From positions 942,328 through 1,006,327 of the forward strand of contig NZ_SESI01000001.1 of NCBI RefSeq assembly GCF_006861655.1: a stretch of 64,000 nt of DNA, written 5' to 3'. A model generated the notes under the pieces. The model saw only the letters and a program-made list of their open reading frames with translations. It did no database searches and was not told the origin of the DNA. Of the stretch, positions 16,629 through 26,606 are shown one piece after another. The stretch's first letter is position 1. Each line of letters starts with the position of its first letter. Both the position numbers and the translations under genes were made by a program. This DNA is from Halonotius roseus. Lineage in GTDB: Archaea; Halobacteriota; Halobacteria; Halobacteriales; Haloferacaceae.

Positions 16629-18659
16629 TCAGTCGTCGGCAACAACCTTGTGCGCCGCATACAGCATCCCGCGTTCGTCCATCAGCGACACCGTCGCCAG
16701 CCGGAGGGCGTGGGGCCACCCCAGCGGCGTCGCGCTGTCGGGTTCGCCGGTGTCGAAATACTGCTCGGGCAGGTAGCTGGTGTCCTCACAGAGTTCTCCG
16801 CCCGGCAAGACGAGTTCGAGCAGCTCCCGTGCTTTGGCAGCGGCGTCGACCGCGCGGTCGTCGTCGTTGTCGGCCAGCAGGGCGGCCAGCTGGGCGGCGG
16901 CGTTGGCCCCCCAGCCGGTCGAGACCGTCCAGATCTTCTCGTGGGCCTGCTCGCCCTGCCGCCAGCCGTCGCCCTCGTAGCGGAACAGCCCGGCGATCTC
17001 GCTGTCGGCTGGCTCATGCCAGAGGGCTTCGATCATGGTGTGGACGTGGGAGTCGAGTTTGTCCAGCCGGTCGTCGTCGACGGTGGCGACCTGGTCGTAG
17101 GTCAGATGCGCGCCGATCAGGCCGAGCGTCGCCGAATCCGCCCGGCGGTCAAGGCCGCCCGCGCCGTGTTCTCTGAGCGCGTAGAGGCCGCGATCCGACA
17201 GCCAGAGATCGTCGATCGCATGATAGACACGGTGGGCCTGGTCGAGGGCGTGATCGGCCATCGGGAGGTCGGTCGCCGCCAGCGCGCTGTAGGCCTCCAG
17301 GAAGGTCGCGGTCGTATGGGTAAACCGACCGATCGAGTCCTCCCAGGCGTTCTGACAGACCATCGGGCGGCCGTCATCGAGTAAGGTTTCATCGAGGCTG
17401 TCGACAGCATCGTCCAGCGTGTCGACGACGCGGGCTTCGAGATCAGCATCGTCGATGCCGGCGGCGTAGTAGCTCGCCAGGAAGGCGATGACGCTGCCGG
17501 TCTGGTCGGCCTGGTAGTCGACGCCGTCGCCGGCTTCAAGCCGGGCGTTGGCCCACCCGGGCGCGAGCGCGCCGTTGTGCGGCCAGACGCGGTGGGGCCA
17601 GCTGCCGTCCTCGCGCTGGGTCTCACAGTATGCTCGCGCGCTGCGGGCATGCCAGTCATCCAAGCCGAGACCGAGATGCTGGTCAGATTCCAGGACGAAC
17701 AGCGAGATCTCGGCGTCATCGCGGAACCACGTGTAGCCGTAGCCGCCCGAGTGGCGGTAGTACGGGTCAAAATCCGGGCCAGCCATCCGGAGGCCGGTCG
17801 TGCCGGTCAAAAGCGAGAGCACGCGCACATCGGCCGACACCGAATCCGCCAGCGGAAGGTCATCGGTGTCGTCGAGGGAGGCTGTCGCCGCGGCCGCCTC
17901 CTCGAAGGCTTCGCGGTCGGAGTACTCGGTGCGGAACGTTTCCATCCGGTCGAGGGCGTCCTCGCGGTCGGTCTCCTCCCAGTCGGTCAACAGCGTGATG
18001 AGCGTCGTGGTACCGTTGTCCAGCGGGAGCCAACAGACCAGATCGCCGCTGAGGCGATCCTCGGCGTAGCGGCCGTCGTGTGGCGGGCGCGGATACTCGG
18101 TCGGCTCCTCGGAGATCAGGTCGTCGAAGGAGGCCGGGATCTGGCCGCGGATGCCGGCGAAGCCGGTCGAACTGCCGAGGAAATCGTGTTCGGTCTCGTG
18201 ATAGACCTCGATCACGTCCTCGTGGTGGAGCTGTCCGAGGCGGCTGTGGCGGCCATCGGGGGCCAGCGAGACGTAGGCGATGATCTCGGCGTGTTCGGCG
18301 ACCGTCTCGAAATGTGTCAGGTGGGCGTTGCCGATCGTGAGATCGAGCTCAGTCACCTCGCCGATCGGCGTCTCGTGGACAGTCTCGACGAGGCCGGTGG
18401 CCTCATAGTAGGTCTGGGTTGAGCTGGCGTCGTCGAACCAGAACTTTTCGTCGCCGAGGCTGAGGCCGAACCGGGAGCGTTCCAGCCCGGTCAGCCCCGA
18501 CAGTGGGTAGCCAAAATCACGGATCACGCCCTCGTCGATGTGTACCAGCCGGCCGTCACCGCCGGAAAACCGCCCGGTGAGCGTCCGCCGCTCGCCGGGG
18601 AAGAGCGTGCTGTCACCTGACGACCGCTTGTAGTCGTCAAGTGCGTCACGGAGTTGCAT
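16629..18659 (-). CDS. GH15 glucoamylase-like glycoside hydrolase
   Basis: 676 residues from MQLRDALDDYKRSSGD; an in-frame ATG four codons upstream is possible. The N-terminal half is a beta-sandwich as in prokaryotic glucoamylases (GVIRDFGYPLSGLTG). The (alpha/alpha)6 barrel follows, with GYGYTWFRDDAEISLFV, the catalytic-type segment WEDSIGRFTHTTATFLEAY, and HEKIWTVSTGWGANAAA. It releases glucose from the non-reducing ends of maltodextrins or related glucans. No export signal is seen. It is divergent from the GH13 gene and shares a 104-base control region with it. Confidence 0.93.
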   Translation of the reverse strand: MQLRDALDDYKRSSGDSTLFPGERRTLTGRFSGGDGRLVHIDEGVIRDFGYPLSGLTGLERSRFGLSLGDEKFWFDDASSTQTYYEATGLVETVHETPIGEVTELDLTIGNAHLTHFETVAEHAEIIAYVSLAPDGRHSRLGQLHHEDVIEVYHETEHDFLGSSTGFAGIRGQIPASFDDLISEEPTEYPRPPHDGRYAEDRLSGDLVCWLPLDNGTTTLITLLTDWEETDREDALDRMETFRTEYSDREAFEEAAAATASLDDTDDLPLADSVSADVRVLSLLTGTTGLRMAGPDFDPYYRHSGGYGYTWFRDDAEISLFVLESDQHLGLGLDDWHARSARAYCETQREDGSWPHRVWPHNGALAPGWANARLEAGDGVDYQADQTGSVIAFLASYYAAGIDDADLEARVVDTLDDAVDSLDETLLDDGRPMVCQNAWEDSIGRFTHTTATFLEAYSALAATDLPMADHALDQAHRVYHAIDDLWLSDRGLYALREHGAGGLDRRADSATLGLIGAHLTYDQVATVDDDRLDKLDSHVHTMIEALWHEPADSEIAGLFRYEGDGWRQGEQAHEKIWTVSTGWGANAAAQLAALLADNDDDRAVDAAAKARELLELVLPGGELCEDTSYLPEQYFDTGEPDSATPLGWPHALRLATVSLMDERGMLYAAHKVVADD

Positions 18660-18763
18660 ACCTGTTCTCAAGTGGTCACCCGTATTAATTCTTGGTGTAT
18701 TTGTTGTTCACACGTTTTTCGAAACGACAACAGTGAAGATGGTTCGACCCACTGTACTGTCAC
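18660..18763. promoter_or_regulatory. Divergent promoter region GH15/GH13
   Basis: 104 bases. On the minus strand TTAATACG at about 18683-18690 is a TATA candidate about 27 bases before ATG 18659. On the plus strand no strong TATA is visible. A sequence starting TACT at 18753 only weakly resembles a TrmB site (three of five matches in the second half). Confidence 0.45.
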
Positions 18764-21094
18764 ATGGACAACATCGGGCCACCACGATTCGTCGCTGTCG
18801 GCGAGACCGTCGAGTTGGCCCCCTGGAACCCCGATCCCGCGGCCGAGTACACGTGGCGGCTCGTCGACGCCCCGGCCGAGAGCCGACTGAGCGTCGGCGA
18901 CGAGGCGGTCGTCACCGTCACCCCAGACCAGCCGGGCAGCTACCGGTTTGCGCTCGCGGGGCCGAGCGGCACCCACAGCCAGCGCGTGTTTGCGTTTCCC
19001 CACACCCGCAGCAAGATGGCGTTGACGCTGCCGTTTGCCGAGCTGCCGGTCGAGCCGGCGACGATCGATCGCGTCTCCGTCGTCGGCCCGTTTAACGACC
19101 ACCGCGTCGGTGCCAACCGACCGCGACGCGCCGACGACCGCTTCGTGCTCGAAGTCGAGTTGCCGCCCGGCACCCACCATTACGGCTTCTGTCTCGACGA
19201 CGATTTCGGCCGACAGATCCACGACTCGGTGACCGTCCTCGGGCCGGGGCGACCACGCTGCGCGCTGTCGGCGAGGGTCGACGATGAAAGCGAGCAGGTC
19301 GTCGTGACCGCCGAGCCGACGGCCGCCCCTGACAGCGAGCTTGGCGACGACGAGCTAGACGTGAGATTCGTTGTCGACGACCGCGATTCGATCCCGGATG
19401 CGGCGGTCGACACTGATGGCCGAATCTGTCGCGTTGCTGCCGACGCCGTCGACGACCGACTCCGGGTGCATGCGGTCGCCGTCGGCGAGCGACACTCTGT
19501 CGCCGACACGGTCGATGTGCGGCACACCGAGACCGGCGAGGTCGAGATTCGCTCCCCTACCGAGCCGCCGGCGTGGGCCGAATCGCCGACGGTGTATGAG
19601 ATCTTCGTGCGATCGTTTGCCGGCGAAACCCCACAGACAACGTTTTCCGAGATCGAACGCCGGATCGAGTATCTCGAATCGCTCGGCGTCGACATGCTGT
19701 GGCTGACACCGATCCTCGCCAGCCCGACCGACCACGGCTACCACATCACCGACTACTTCAGCACAGCAGCGGATCTGGGCGACCGCACCGATTTTGCGTC
19801 GCTGGTCGATCGCTGTCACGAGGCCGGGATCCGGGTCGTCTTCGATCTCGTGATCAACCACACCTCCCGCGATCACCCGGCGTTTCAGCTCCACTCGGCC
19901 GGCGTCGACGGCTACGACGATCGCTACGTCCGGGTGCCCCGCGACGACGACAGCACCGACATCGCGTGGGCCGGCGACGGGAGCCCGGAGTTTTACTTCA
20001 ACTGGTCGCGGATCCCGAATCTCAACTACGGCTCGCTGGCGGTTCGACGCTGGATACTGGATGTCGTCGACGAGTGGGTCGATCTCGTCGATGGCTTTCG
20101 GTGTGATATCGCCTGGGGCGTCCCCCATGGCTTCTGGAAGGAGGTCGCCGAGGGAGTCCCCGCCGACTTTCTCATGCTCGATGAGACGATCCCCCACGAT
20201 CCACAGTACCACGAAGCCGAGTTTACGATGCATTACGACAGCACCCTCCACGAGACGCTGCGGGCGATCGGGAACGGCGAGGAGCCCGCCCGCGCGATCT
20301 TTGAGGCCCTTGAGACGGTCGAAACATCGGGGTTCCCCGAGTCGGCGGTGCACCTCCGATATGTCGAAAACCACGACGAAAGCCGGTATCTCGGCGAGTG
20401 CGGCGAGCCAGCGTTGCGAGCGGCGGCGGCGGCGACGTTCACCCTGCCGGGCGCGCCACTGATCTACTACGGCCAGGAACGCGGCATGACCGTCGACCGT
20501 GGGCCGATGAAATGGCACGATGGCGACACGGAACTAACCGATTTTCATCGATCGCTGTCGCGGCTGCGAGACGAGTATCCGGTGTTGGGCGATGGGGAGG
20601 TCGAACAGGTGTCAGTCGGTGTCGTCACCACGACCGCGGCGATGACGACAGACACAGCGGCGGATGTAGTCGACAGCGCAGGTGAGGACGGGGAGAACCG
20701 CGCTGGCGACGACAGCGACACCAGAGGCGACCCCGCTGACACCGCAGCCGACGATACTGACGCCACGCGTACCGACGACAGCAGCGATACGACAACAGAC
20801 GATGCCGGTGACAGCGACAGGACGAAAGCTGACGACGATGCTGACAGCCTGCGAATCACCGACGAACCACAACACGTCGTCGCCTTCGCCCGCGACAACG
20901 GCGACCAGCGGCTGCTCGTCGTGCTCAACTTCGGGGAGATCCCGGCGACCGTTAGCCTGCCGACCGCCGTCGGCGACACCGATCTTCGAACCGGGAATCC
21001 GCTGCGGAAGCGACATGATCCGCGGGAGGAGGAGGAAGACAAACACTACGTTGTCGTCGATGATGTGATCGTCTGTCGGCCGGTCGCAACGTGA
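18764..21094 (+). CDS. GH13 alpha-amylase/cyclomaltodextrinase-like enzyme with acidic insert
   Basis: 776 residues. The N-terminal region (to about residue 260) is beta-rich, as in neopullulanase or maltogenic amylases. The barrel then shows VDMLWLTPI, FDLVINHTSRDHPAF, nucleophile D448 in GFRCDIAWGV, acid/base E474 in MLDETIP, and D538 in VENHDESRY. The residue order fits maltodextrin-degrading GH13 enzymes; exact specificity is open. Residues about 620-698 are a low-complexity Asp/Thr/Ala insert inside the C-terminal beta domain, which resumes at QHVVAFARDNGDQRLLVVLN. No signal peptide is seen. It is divergent from GH15. Confidence 0.92.
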   Translation: MDNIGPPRFVAVGETVELAPWNPDPAAEYTWRLVDAPAESRLSVGDEAVVTVTPDQPGSYRFALAGPSGTHSQRVFAFPHTRSKMALTLPFAELPVEPATIDRVSVVGPFNDHRVGANRPRRADDRFVLEVELPPGTHHYGFCLDDDFGRQIHDSVTVLGPGRPRCALSARVDDESEQVVVTAEPTAAPDSELGDDELDVRFVVDDRDSIPDAAVDTDGRICRVAADAVDDRLRVHAVAVGERHSVADTVDVRHTETGEVEIRSPTEPPAWAESPTVYEIFVRSFAGETPQTTFSEIERRIEYLESLGVDMLWLTPILASPTDHGYHITDYFSTAADLGDRTDFASLVDRCHEAGIRVVFDLVINHTSRDHPAFQLHSAGVDGYDDRYVRVPRDDDSTDIAWAGDGSPEFYFNWSRIPNLNYGSLAVRRWILDVVDEWVDLVDGFRCDIAWGVPHGFWKEVAEGVPADFLMLDETIPHDPQYHEAEFTMHYDSTLHETLRAIGNGEEPARAIFEALETVETSGFPESAVHLRYVENHDESRYLGECGEPALRAAAAATFTLPGAPLIYYGQERGMTVDRGPMKWHDGDTELTDFHRSLSRLRDEYPVLGDGEVEQVSVGVVTTTAAMTTDTAADVVDSAGEDGENRAGDDSDTRGDPADTAADDTDATRTDDSSDTTTDDAGDSDRTKADDDADSLRITDEPQHVVAFARDNGDQRLLVVLNFGEIPATVSLPTAVGDTDLRTGNPLRKRHDPREEEEDKHYVVVDDVIVCRPVAT

Positions 21095-21165
21095 TCGGCT
21101 GCCGGCCGGATTCGGCGATTCCACCAGCCACGGACTGTTAAGTAGGAGCCGCCGCCACTACCGAT

Positions 21166-22212
21166 ATGGACGACGCTACCCTCCGGGCGCATCTTCGCCG
21201 GTTCGGCTTCTCCGAGAAGGAGGTCGACACCTATCTCACCCTGTTGGCCCACGGCGAGGCGAAGGCGAGTACGATCGCGGAGGTCGCCGGCGTCTCCAAA
21301 CGCTACGTCTACAGCGTCAGCGAGGCCCTCGCGGATCGCGGCTTCGTCGAGGTCAACGACCACGTCGTCCCGACGCGCATCCGTGCGCGGCCGCCCGAAA
21401 CGGTCGTCAAACAGCTTGTCACCGACGCCGAGGCGATCAAGCCCGCCCTCGAAGCGCGCTACACCCGAACCGAGCCCGCGGCCGATCAGTTCGAGGTCGT
21501 CAAAAGCCGCGAAACCGTCCTCAAGCGGATTCAGGGCATCATCGCCGACAGCGAGACGGAGTTGACGCTGTCACTGCCGATCGGTCGGCTCTCAGAAGTC
21601 GCTGACGAACTGGAGGCCGCCGTCGACCGCGGCGTGCTGGTGACGCTGTTGATCACCGAAACCGACGAGCCGCCGGCGGACTGCTGTGGGGTGGCGAGTA
21701 TCACCCGGATCTGGGGGGAGCCGATGCCGGCGATGGTGACCGCCGACGACCGAGTTGGGTTGGTCGCCCCCGCGGAGATGCTGACCTCAACCCACAGCGA
21801 GACGCAGGCGATCGTCTTTGCCCACCCACAGCTCGGTCCTGTGATCGTCGGCTCCTTTTTCGGTAACTACTGGCCGGTCGGCACCGAGGTCGCGGTCACC
21901 GAGCCCGCCGGCCTTCCGCTGACCGAGACCAACTTTCGATCGATCGTCGTGGAGGCAACCCTGCGGTGTCGCAAAGAAACCCCGCTGGCCGCTCGGATCG
22001 AAGGTCGGTGGACGGAAACGAGTGAAGCAGTCGATATCGAGTGTCGAATCGTCGGCGTGACACAGGGGCTGATCGAGCCGACAAACAGCCAGTTCCCGAT
22101 CGAGGCGAGTCTGACGATCGATGCCGACGGCGAAACCTACACCGTCGGCGGCGAGGGCGCGTTTATCGAGGATATCGAAGCCGAGCGCGTGACGCTCAGC
22201 GAAGCAGCGTAG
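21166..22212 (+). CDS. trmB: TrmB-family transcriptional regulator
   Basis: 348 residues. The N-terminal winged helix has LRRFGFSEKEVDTYLTLL and ASTIAEVAGVSKRYVYSVSEAL (recognition helix about residues 42-58), followed by a coiled segment. The TrmB sugar-binding domain begins near FEVVKSRETVLKRI. The characterised Halobacterium TrmB controls gluconeogenic, glycolytic and cofactor genes in response to glucose; this one follows the amylase gene and a matching operator precedes citrate synthase. Its ligand and target list here are inferred. Confidence 0.9.
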   Translation: MDDATLRAHLRRFGFSEKEVDTYLTLLAHGEAKASTIAEVAGVSKRYVYSVSEALADRGFVEVNDHVVPTRIRARPPETVVKQLVTDAEAIKPALEARYTRTEPAADQFEVVKSRETVLKRIQGIIADSETELTLSLPIGRLSEVADELEAAVDRGVLVTLLITETDEPPADCCGVASITRIWGEPMPAMVTADDRVGLVAPAEMLTSTHSETQAIVFAHPQLGPVIVGSFFGNYWPVGTEVAVTEPAGLPLTETNFRSIVVEATLRCRKETPLAARIEGRWTETSEAVDIECRIVGVTQGLIEPTNSQFPIEASLTIDADGETYTVGGEGAFIEDIEAERVTLSEAA

Positions 22213-22222
22213 TCGACGACGC

Positions 22223-22657
22223 CTATGGCTCTGTGAGCGTCGGGAGTCGAACTGAAAACAGCTCGTCGAGACAGATCCACAGCAGTTTCGGCGGTGTCGT
22301 CGCCGCAAAGTCGGTTGCCTCGTAGATCGGCTCGTCATCCTCGGGTTGTTCGTACTGGAAGTGTGTCGCGCCGAGGTCGGGATGATCGTTGTCGCGGTGC
22401 CAGCCGCAGTGAAACCCGGTGTTTGGGTCGGTGTAATCGATCCGGAACTCATCGCGCGCAAGCCACCAGCGAACCTCGATCCGCGGCGACTCAGGGCCGG
22501 TGGCTGGCTCGATCCGGGCGGGCGCGACCGAGGCGACAAGATACCGTTGCTGGACTGCGTCGGGTTCGTAGCGCGTCGCCGTGATCTCGGGTTGTCGCCG
22601 GAGTACGTCACGGAGTTCACGGTAGACCGCCGGATTGGGCGATCCCGGCGGTGTCAT
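22223..22657 (-). CDS. TumE-like partner protein of an HTH gene
   Basis: 144 residues. The middle and C-terminus carry IEVRWWLARDEFRIDYTDP, GFHCGWHRDNDHPDLGATHF and QYEQPEDDEP. The last two resemble the His-rich 'H.D.hp...H.H' block of TumE/DUF6516 toxin-antitoxin proteins, as I recall them. The start overlaps the stop of the upstream HTH gene by four bases. The pairing, size and motif suggest an HTH-regulated two-gene module; toxicity is not shown and the resemblance needs a profile search. Confidence 0.6.
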   Translation of the reverse strand: MTPPGSPNPAVYRELRDVLRRQPEITATRYEPDAVQQRYLVASVAPARIEPATGPESPRIEVRWWLARDEFRIDYTDPNTGFHCGWHRDNDHPDLGATHFQYEQPEDDEPIYEATDFAATTPPKLLWICLDELFSVRLPTLTEP

Positions 22658-23172
22658 ACTGGCGCGGGCGTTGCGTCGTCGGCGAAGCGGTCATAGAGCC
22701 GGAGGGTGTCCTCGACGAGCGATCGGCGATACTGCAGCTGCTCCCACTCGCCGGCAACACGGCGGTATTCGTCGGCTGTCGCCGCATCGGTCGTCTCGCC
22801 GATCGCCGCTCGGAGTTCGTTCGGCGTCTCGGTGTCGTACTCATCTTGCCACCGGCGGAGCTGGTCGGTGATCTCGGTCAGCCGGTCGGCCAGCTCGTCG
22901 GCGGTGTGGTCGGCATAGAGGCTGTGCATCTCGGCGAGATACTGGCCGACCGGGTCGGGTCGGTAGACCGTTTTCCCGCCGGCCTCGCTCGTTTCGAGTT
23001 TGCCGTCCGCAACGAGGCGGTCGAGGTACTTGCTGGCCGTCTCGTGGGCGACCTCGGCTTCGCCCGCGATCCAGTTGGCGGTTCGCGGCTCGCTCAGCGT
23101 CGTTGCCACCGATCGGACGCGGTCGGCAGCCGACACTGACTCCGTCCAACCGGGTCGCTCGGCGTTGCTCAT
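22654..23172 (-). CDS. ArsR-like HTH protein (DUF7342-like)
   Basis: 172 residues. It begins with a Trp-containing lead (GWTESVSAADRVRSVATTL), then a winged helix (TANWIAGEAEVAHETASKYL, wing GGKTVYRPD) and a helical C-terminal half with repeated Trp/Arg-rich helices (QLRRWQDEY). Haloarchaeal DUF7342 proteins have this layout. It is the first gene of a two-gene unit with the TumE-like gene. It probably binds its own promoter. Confidence 0.75.
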   Translation of the reverse strand: MSNAERPGWTESVSAADRVRSVATTLSEPRTANWIAGEAEVAHETASKYLDRLVADGKLETSEAGGKTVYRPDPVGQYLAEMHSLYADHTADELADRLTEITDQLRRWQDEYDTETPNELRAAIGETTDAATADEYRRVAGEWEQLQYRRSLVEDTLRLYDRFADDATPAPV

Positions 23173-23239
23173 ACCCCGCTCTTCGCGCCGTGATTAGAAA
23201 TAAATTGGGTGCATTGGGATTATTTCGAACTATCGAACC

Positions 23240-24613
23240 CTACCGCGACAGCTCGCCGGGCACCCACTCGCCGTCGAACTCCTCGTGGGTGAACGGCCGG
23301 GGATCGTCACCGGCGTAGGTCGCCACGAGGTGACCGTCGCCTTCGAGATGGTATTTGTAGGTCGTCAACCCTTCGAGGCCAACTGGGCCGCGGGCGTGGA
23401 TCTTGCCGGTCGAGATGCCGACTTCCGCGCCGAGGCCGAACCGATAGCCATCGGAAAAGCGGGTGGAGGCGTTGTGGAAGACGCTCGCCGAATCGAGGCT
23501 GCGCATGAATCGCCCGGCGTGGTCGGCGTCTTCGCTGATGATCGATTCGGTGTGTTTCGAGCCGTGTTCGGTGATGTGGTCGAGGGCGTCCGCGAGTGAG
23601 TCGACAACCTTGATCGCAATGATGAGGTCGCCGTACTCGGTTTCCCAATCGGCCTCGCTGGCTGCGGCGACATCGACGATCTCCCGAGTTCGTTCGTCGC
23701 CGCGAACCTCAACGTCGGCCGCGGCGTAGCGTTTGACGATCTGGGGGAGGTAGTCGTCGGCGACCGACTCGTGGACGAGCAGCGTTTCGACGGCGTTGCA
23801 GACCGCGGGGTACTGCACCTTGGCGTCGAAGGCAACCTCGGTCGCCATATCCAGGTCGGCCTCGCGGTCGACGAAAATGTGACAGATCCCCTCGGTGTGG
23901 CCGAGAACGGGGATCGAGGTGTTGTCCTGGACGTACTCGACGAAGGAGGAACTCCCGCGTGGCATCAGCAGGTCGATCGACTCGTCCATGTCGAGCATGG
24001 CAGTCACGTCGGCTCGGGCCTCGACGAGCTGGGCCCAGCCCTCGGGGATCGCGTCGTGGTCGGCGGTCGCCTCCCGGATGAGCTCAAAGAGCACGCGGTT
24101 GGACTCGCTGGCCTCGCTGCCGCCTTTGAGCATCACGCTGTTGCCGGATTTCAGCGCGAGCGCGGCGATCTGGACGAGCGCGTCGGGCCGGGATTCGAAG
24201 ACGGTGCCGACGACGCCGATGGGAACGGCGAGCTTGTACAGTTCGAGATCCTCATCGAGTTCGCGGGCAACGAGCGTCTCGCCGAGTGGGTCGTCCTGGC
24301 CGGCGACGCTGCGTACCATCTCGACGATGCTGTCGAGTTTCGCATCCGAGAGTTTGAGGCGGTCGACGAGGGCCTGGGTGTACTCGCCGGCTTCGAGCAG
24401 CTCCTCGGCGGCCTCGACATCCTCGGCGTTGGCCGATTGGATCGCTTCGCGGTTGTCGTCGATGGCGTCGGCGATCGCGTGCAGTGCGGCCTGTCGGTCG
24501 GCGTCGTCGACGTTGGCGAGATCGAGCGCGGCTGCCTCGGCGGCGTCGACTTTCGCGTCGATGGCCTGGTCAGTCAGTCCGGCGTCGTCGCCGGTGGCGT
24601 CGGTATCACTCAT
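23240..24613 (-). CDS. proA: Glutamate-5-semialdehyde dehydrogenase (gamma-glutamyl phosphate reductase)
   Basis: 457 residues from [12 protein letters not shown]. The NADPH-dependent second step of proline synthesis from glutamate. Conserved aldehyde-dehydrogenase-superfamily blocks: [41 protein letters not shown], the catalytic-Cys segment [14 protein letters not shown], and [16 protein letters not shown]. The start overlaps the end of proB by eight bases, so translation is coupled in the order proC-proB-proA. Confidence 0.96.
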   Translation of the reverse strand: MSDTDATGDDAGLTDQAIDAKVDAAEAAALDLANVDDADRQAALHAIADAIDDNREAIQSANAEDVEAAEELLEAGEYTQALVDRLKLSDAKLDSIVEMVRSVAGQDDPLGETLVARELDEDLELYKLAVPIGVVGTVFESRPDALVQIAALALKSGNSVMLKGGSEASESNRVLFELIREATADHDAIPEGWAQLVEARADVTAMLDMDESIDLLMPRGSSSFVEYVQDNTSIPVLGHTEGICHIFVDREADLDMATEVAFDAKVQYPAVCNAVETLLVHESVADDYLPQIVKRYAAADVEVRGDERTREIVDVAAASEADWETEYGDLIIAIKVVDSLADALDHITEHGSKHTESIISEDADHAGRFMRSLDSASVFHNASTRFSDGYRFGLGAEVGISTGKIHARGPVGLEGLTTYKYHLEGDGHLVATYAGDDPRPFTHEEFDGEWVPGELSR

Positions 24614-25538
24614 TGTCAACACCGTTGATCGGGAGAAATATCGTTCCTACGGTTTCACCGTCGGCGATCCGCGCCAACACGTCGGGCTCGGTCGAGGCCG
24701 CGATGATGCCGGGCAGCCCGTGTTCGCTGACGCGGCGCGCACCCTCGACTTTGGTCTGGATGCCGCCGAAGCTCTCGGTCGAGCTCTCGTCAACGATGGC
24801 CTGTACCTCGTCGTAGTTCGCCCCGACAGCGTCGATCAGCTCGGCGTTGGCGTCGGTTTTCGGGTTCCCGGTGTAGACGCCGCCCACGTCGGTCAGCGTC
24901 ACCAGCAGGTCGCCGTCGATGCCGATGGCGACCGACGACGACAGCCGGTCGTTGTCGCCGATCCGGAGCTCCTCGGTGGCGATGGCGTCGTTTTCGTTGA
25001 TGATCGGAACGACGCCCCACTCCAGCAGCGTCTCGATGGTGTTGCGGATGTTCGTGAAGCGATCGGGGTTGTCGAGATCGTGTTGGGTGAGAAGGATCTG
25101 GGCGACCTTGGTGTCGTAGCGGGCGAAGCTCTCGCTGTAGGCCGTCATCAGCTGACTTTGGCCGATCGTCGAGAGTGCCTGGGATTCCTCGATGGTGTCG
25201 CTTTCGTAGCCGATCCGGCCGATCCCGGCTCCGACAGCCCCCGAGGAGACGAGGACGACCTGCTTGCCGCGATCGCGGAGGTCGGTGATGTCGTCGACGA
25301 GCTTGTGGAGCTTCGACAGCGAGAGATTCGACTCGTCGTCGGTCAGCGAGTTGGTGCCGGCCTTGACGACGACGCGGTCGGCGGCAGCGGCCTGCTGTCG
25401 GGCAGCCGTGATTGCCTCGGCGTCGAGAGCGGCGGTGTCGGCCGCGTCGGCGTCGGCAGCCGTAGCGGTATCGGTAGTCACAGCGGTGTCGGTAGCCACA
25501 GCGTCGTCGGCATCGCCGCTGTCGGCACCGTCACTCAT
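24606..25538 (-). CDS. proB: Glutamate 5-kinase
   Basis: 310 residues. Amino-acid-kinase fold with [30 protein letters not shown], and [24 protein letters not shown]. Phosphorylates glutamate for proline synthesis. There is no C-terminal PUA domain, as in other short ProB proteins. Residues 1 to about 52 are an unusual Asp/Ala/Thr-rich extension of low complexity before the kinase core. The enzyme is normally feedback-inhibited by proline. It overlaps proC upstream and proA downstream. Confidence 0.95.
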   Translation of the reverse strand: MSDGADSGDADDAVATDTAVTTDTATAADADAADTAALDAEAITAARQQAAAADRVVVKAGTNSLTDDESNLSLSKLHKLVDDITDLRDRGKQVVLVSSGAVGAGIGRIGYESDTIEESQALSTIGQSQLMTAYSESFARYDTKVAQILLTQHDLDNPDRFTNIRNTIETLLEWGVVPIINENDAIATEELRIGDNDRLSSSVAIGIDGDLLVTLTDVGGVYTGNPKTDANAELIDAVGANYDEVQAIVDESSTESFGGIQTKVEGARRVSEHGLPGIIAASTEPDVLARIADGETVGTIFLPINGVDNE

Positions 25539-26301
25539 CGTCGAACCCGGCGGCCATCTCGCGGGATCGCTCCTCGGCGGCGTGGACGGCCGCGGCCACC
25601 TCCGCATCGACATCGCTGTCCCACAGCAGCTCCATCCCCTCGATGGTCGTCCCGCCCGGCGAGCAGACCGCGTCGATCAGCTCGTCGATGGATTTCTCGG
25701 ACTGGAGGACGGTCTCGGCCGCACCCTTGAACGTCTGGGCGGCCAGTGTTTCGGCCTGTTCCTCGCCGAGGCCGCTGTCGACGCCGGCGTCGGCCATCGC
25801 GCCAATGAGGTAAAAGACGAAGGCGGGGCCGCTGCCGTTGAGCGCGGTGGCGATATCCATCTCTGACTCCGTGATCTCGGCGTACTCGCCGACCTCGTCG
25901 AGAAGTGCGCGCACCGTATCGTCGACCGCGCCGGTGGCCGCGGCGGCCATGTTCCGCGTTTCGGCGTTGAGATTCGGCATCAGCCGGACGATCTTCGCCT
26001 CGGTGAGATCGTCGAGATAGTCGATGGAGACACCGGCGGCAATCGAGATCAGGGTCTGATCGGCGTCAAGATCGAGTGCCGGCAGCAGGTCGCCGACCGA
26101 GTCGGGTTTGACCGCCAACACGACGTAGTCGGCCTCGGCGGCGACCGCGAGATCGTCGGTCGTCTCACAGTAGTCGGCGACCGACTCGCGGGCGTCGGGG
26201 TCGATGTCGCAGCCGACGAGGGTGTGGTCGCCGCTCGCGGCGAGGCCCTGCAGGAGAGCCCCGCCCATGTTGCCGCAGCCAACAACGCTCAGGTGAGTCA
26301 T
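25531..26301 (-). CDS. proC: Pyrroline-5-carboxylate reductase
   Basis: 256 residues from [19 protein letters not shown], the Rossmann start. Other blocks are [37 protein letters not shown], the C-terminal dimer helices with [12 protein letters not shown], and [15 protein letters not shown]. Last step of proline synthesis. An ATG at 26329 in frame would add nine residues (MSVSPAYPD); the start at 26301 is preferred because the Rossmann strand follows at once. First gene of the operon proC-proB-proA. Confidence 0.95.
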   Translation of the reverse strand: MTHLSVVGCGNMGGALLQGLAASGDHTLVGCDIDPDARESVADYCETTDDLAVAAEADYVVLAVKPDSVGDLLPALDLDADQTLISIAAGVSIDYLDDLTEAKIVRLMPNLNAETRNMAAAATGAVDDTVRALLDEVGEYAEITESEMDIATALNGSGPAFVFYLIGAMADAGVDSGLGEEQAETLAAQTFKGAAETVLQSEKSIDELIDAVCSPGGTTIEGMELLWDSDVDAEVAAAVHAAEERSREMAAGFDDE

Positions 26302-26577
26302 GTCCGGGTAAGCGGGCGAGACGGACATAGGCACTTTGATTTCGCCGTCGCTGTGGTGCCGCTGGCTATTCGCGCTCGAAGACCGCGGTGACGGTGTCGC
26401 GGGCGATCCACGGCACCATCTGGGTGATTCGTTGTCGACCCGAGCGGTGGTCTCTGGTGGTCGGGGCGATGACTCATGGCGGGTGCGTGGTGAGGAGTGG
26501 AAAATGCCTGTACAATCGATTGTTTTCAGTAGATTATCGAAACAAGTGTATTGCAATATCTACTCTGTATCAACACT
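26302..26577. other. Intergenic region between proC and the CBS gene
   Basis: No convincing gene. A minus-strand stretch ending at 26366 reads MVPWIARDTVTAVFERE before a stop, which looks like a protein end but has no supported start; it may be a gene remnant or chance. The right part (26510-26577) is AT-rich promoter sequence. Confidence 0.4.
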
Positions 26578-26590
26578 TATACATATAAAT
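26578..26590 (+). promoter_or_regulatory. TATA box of the CBS gene
   Basis: TATACATATAAAT is centred about 23 bases before ATG 26607; the spacing implies a leaderless or very short-leader mRNA. Confidence 0.6.
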
Positions 26591-26606
26591 CACGCGTACT
26601 ATCAGT

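Noticed and set aside
18753..18769. Second TrmB site in the GH15/GH13 promoter
   Set aside because: The first half matches TACT but the second half agrees at only three of five positions.
26366..26436. Protein-like minus-strand stretch MVPWIARDTVTAVFERE
   Set aside because: Ends in a stop but has no supported start and no recognised family; possibly a remnant.
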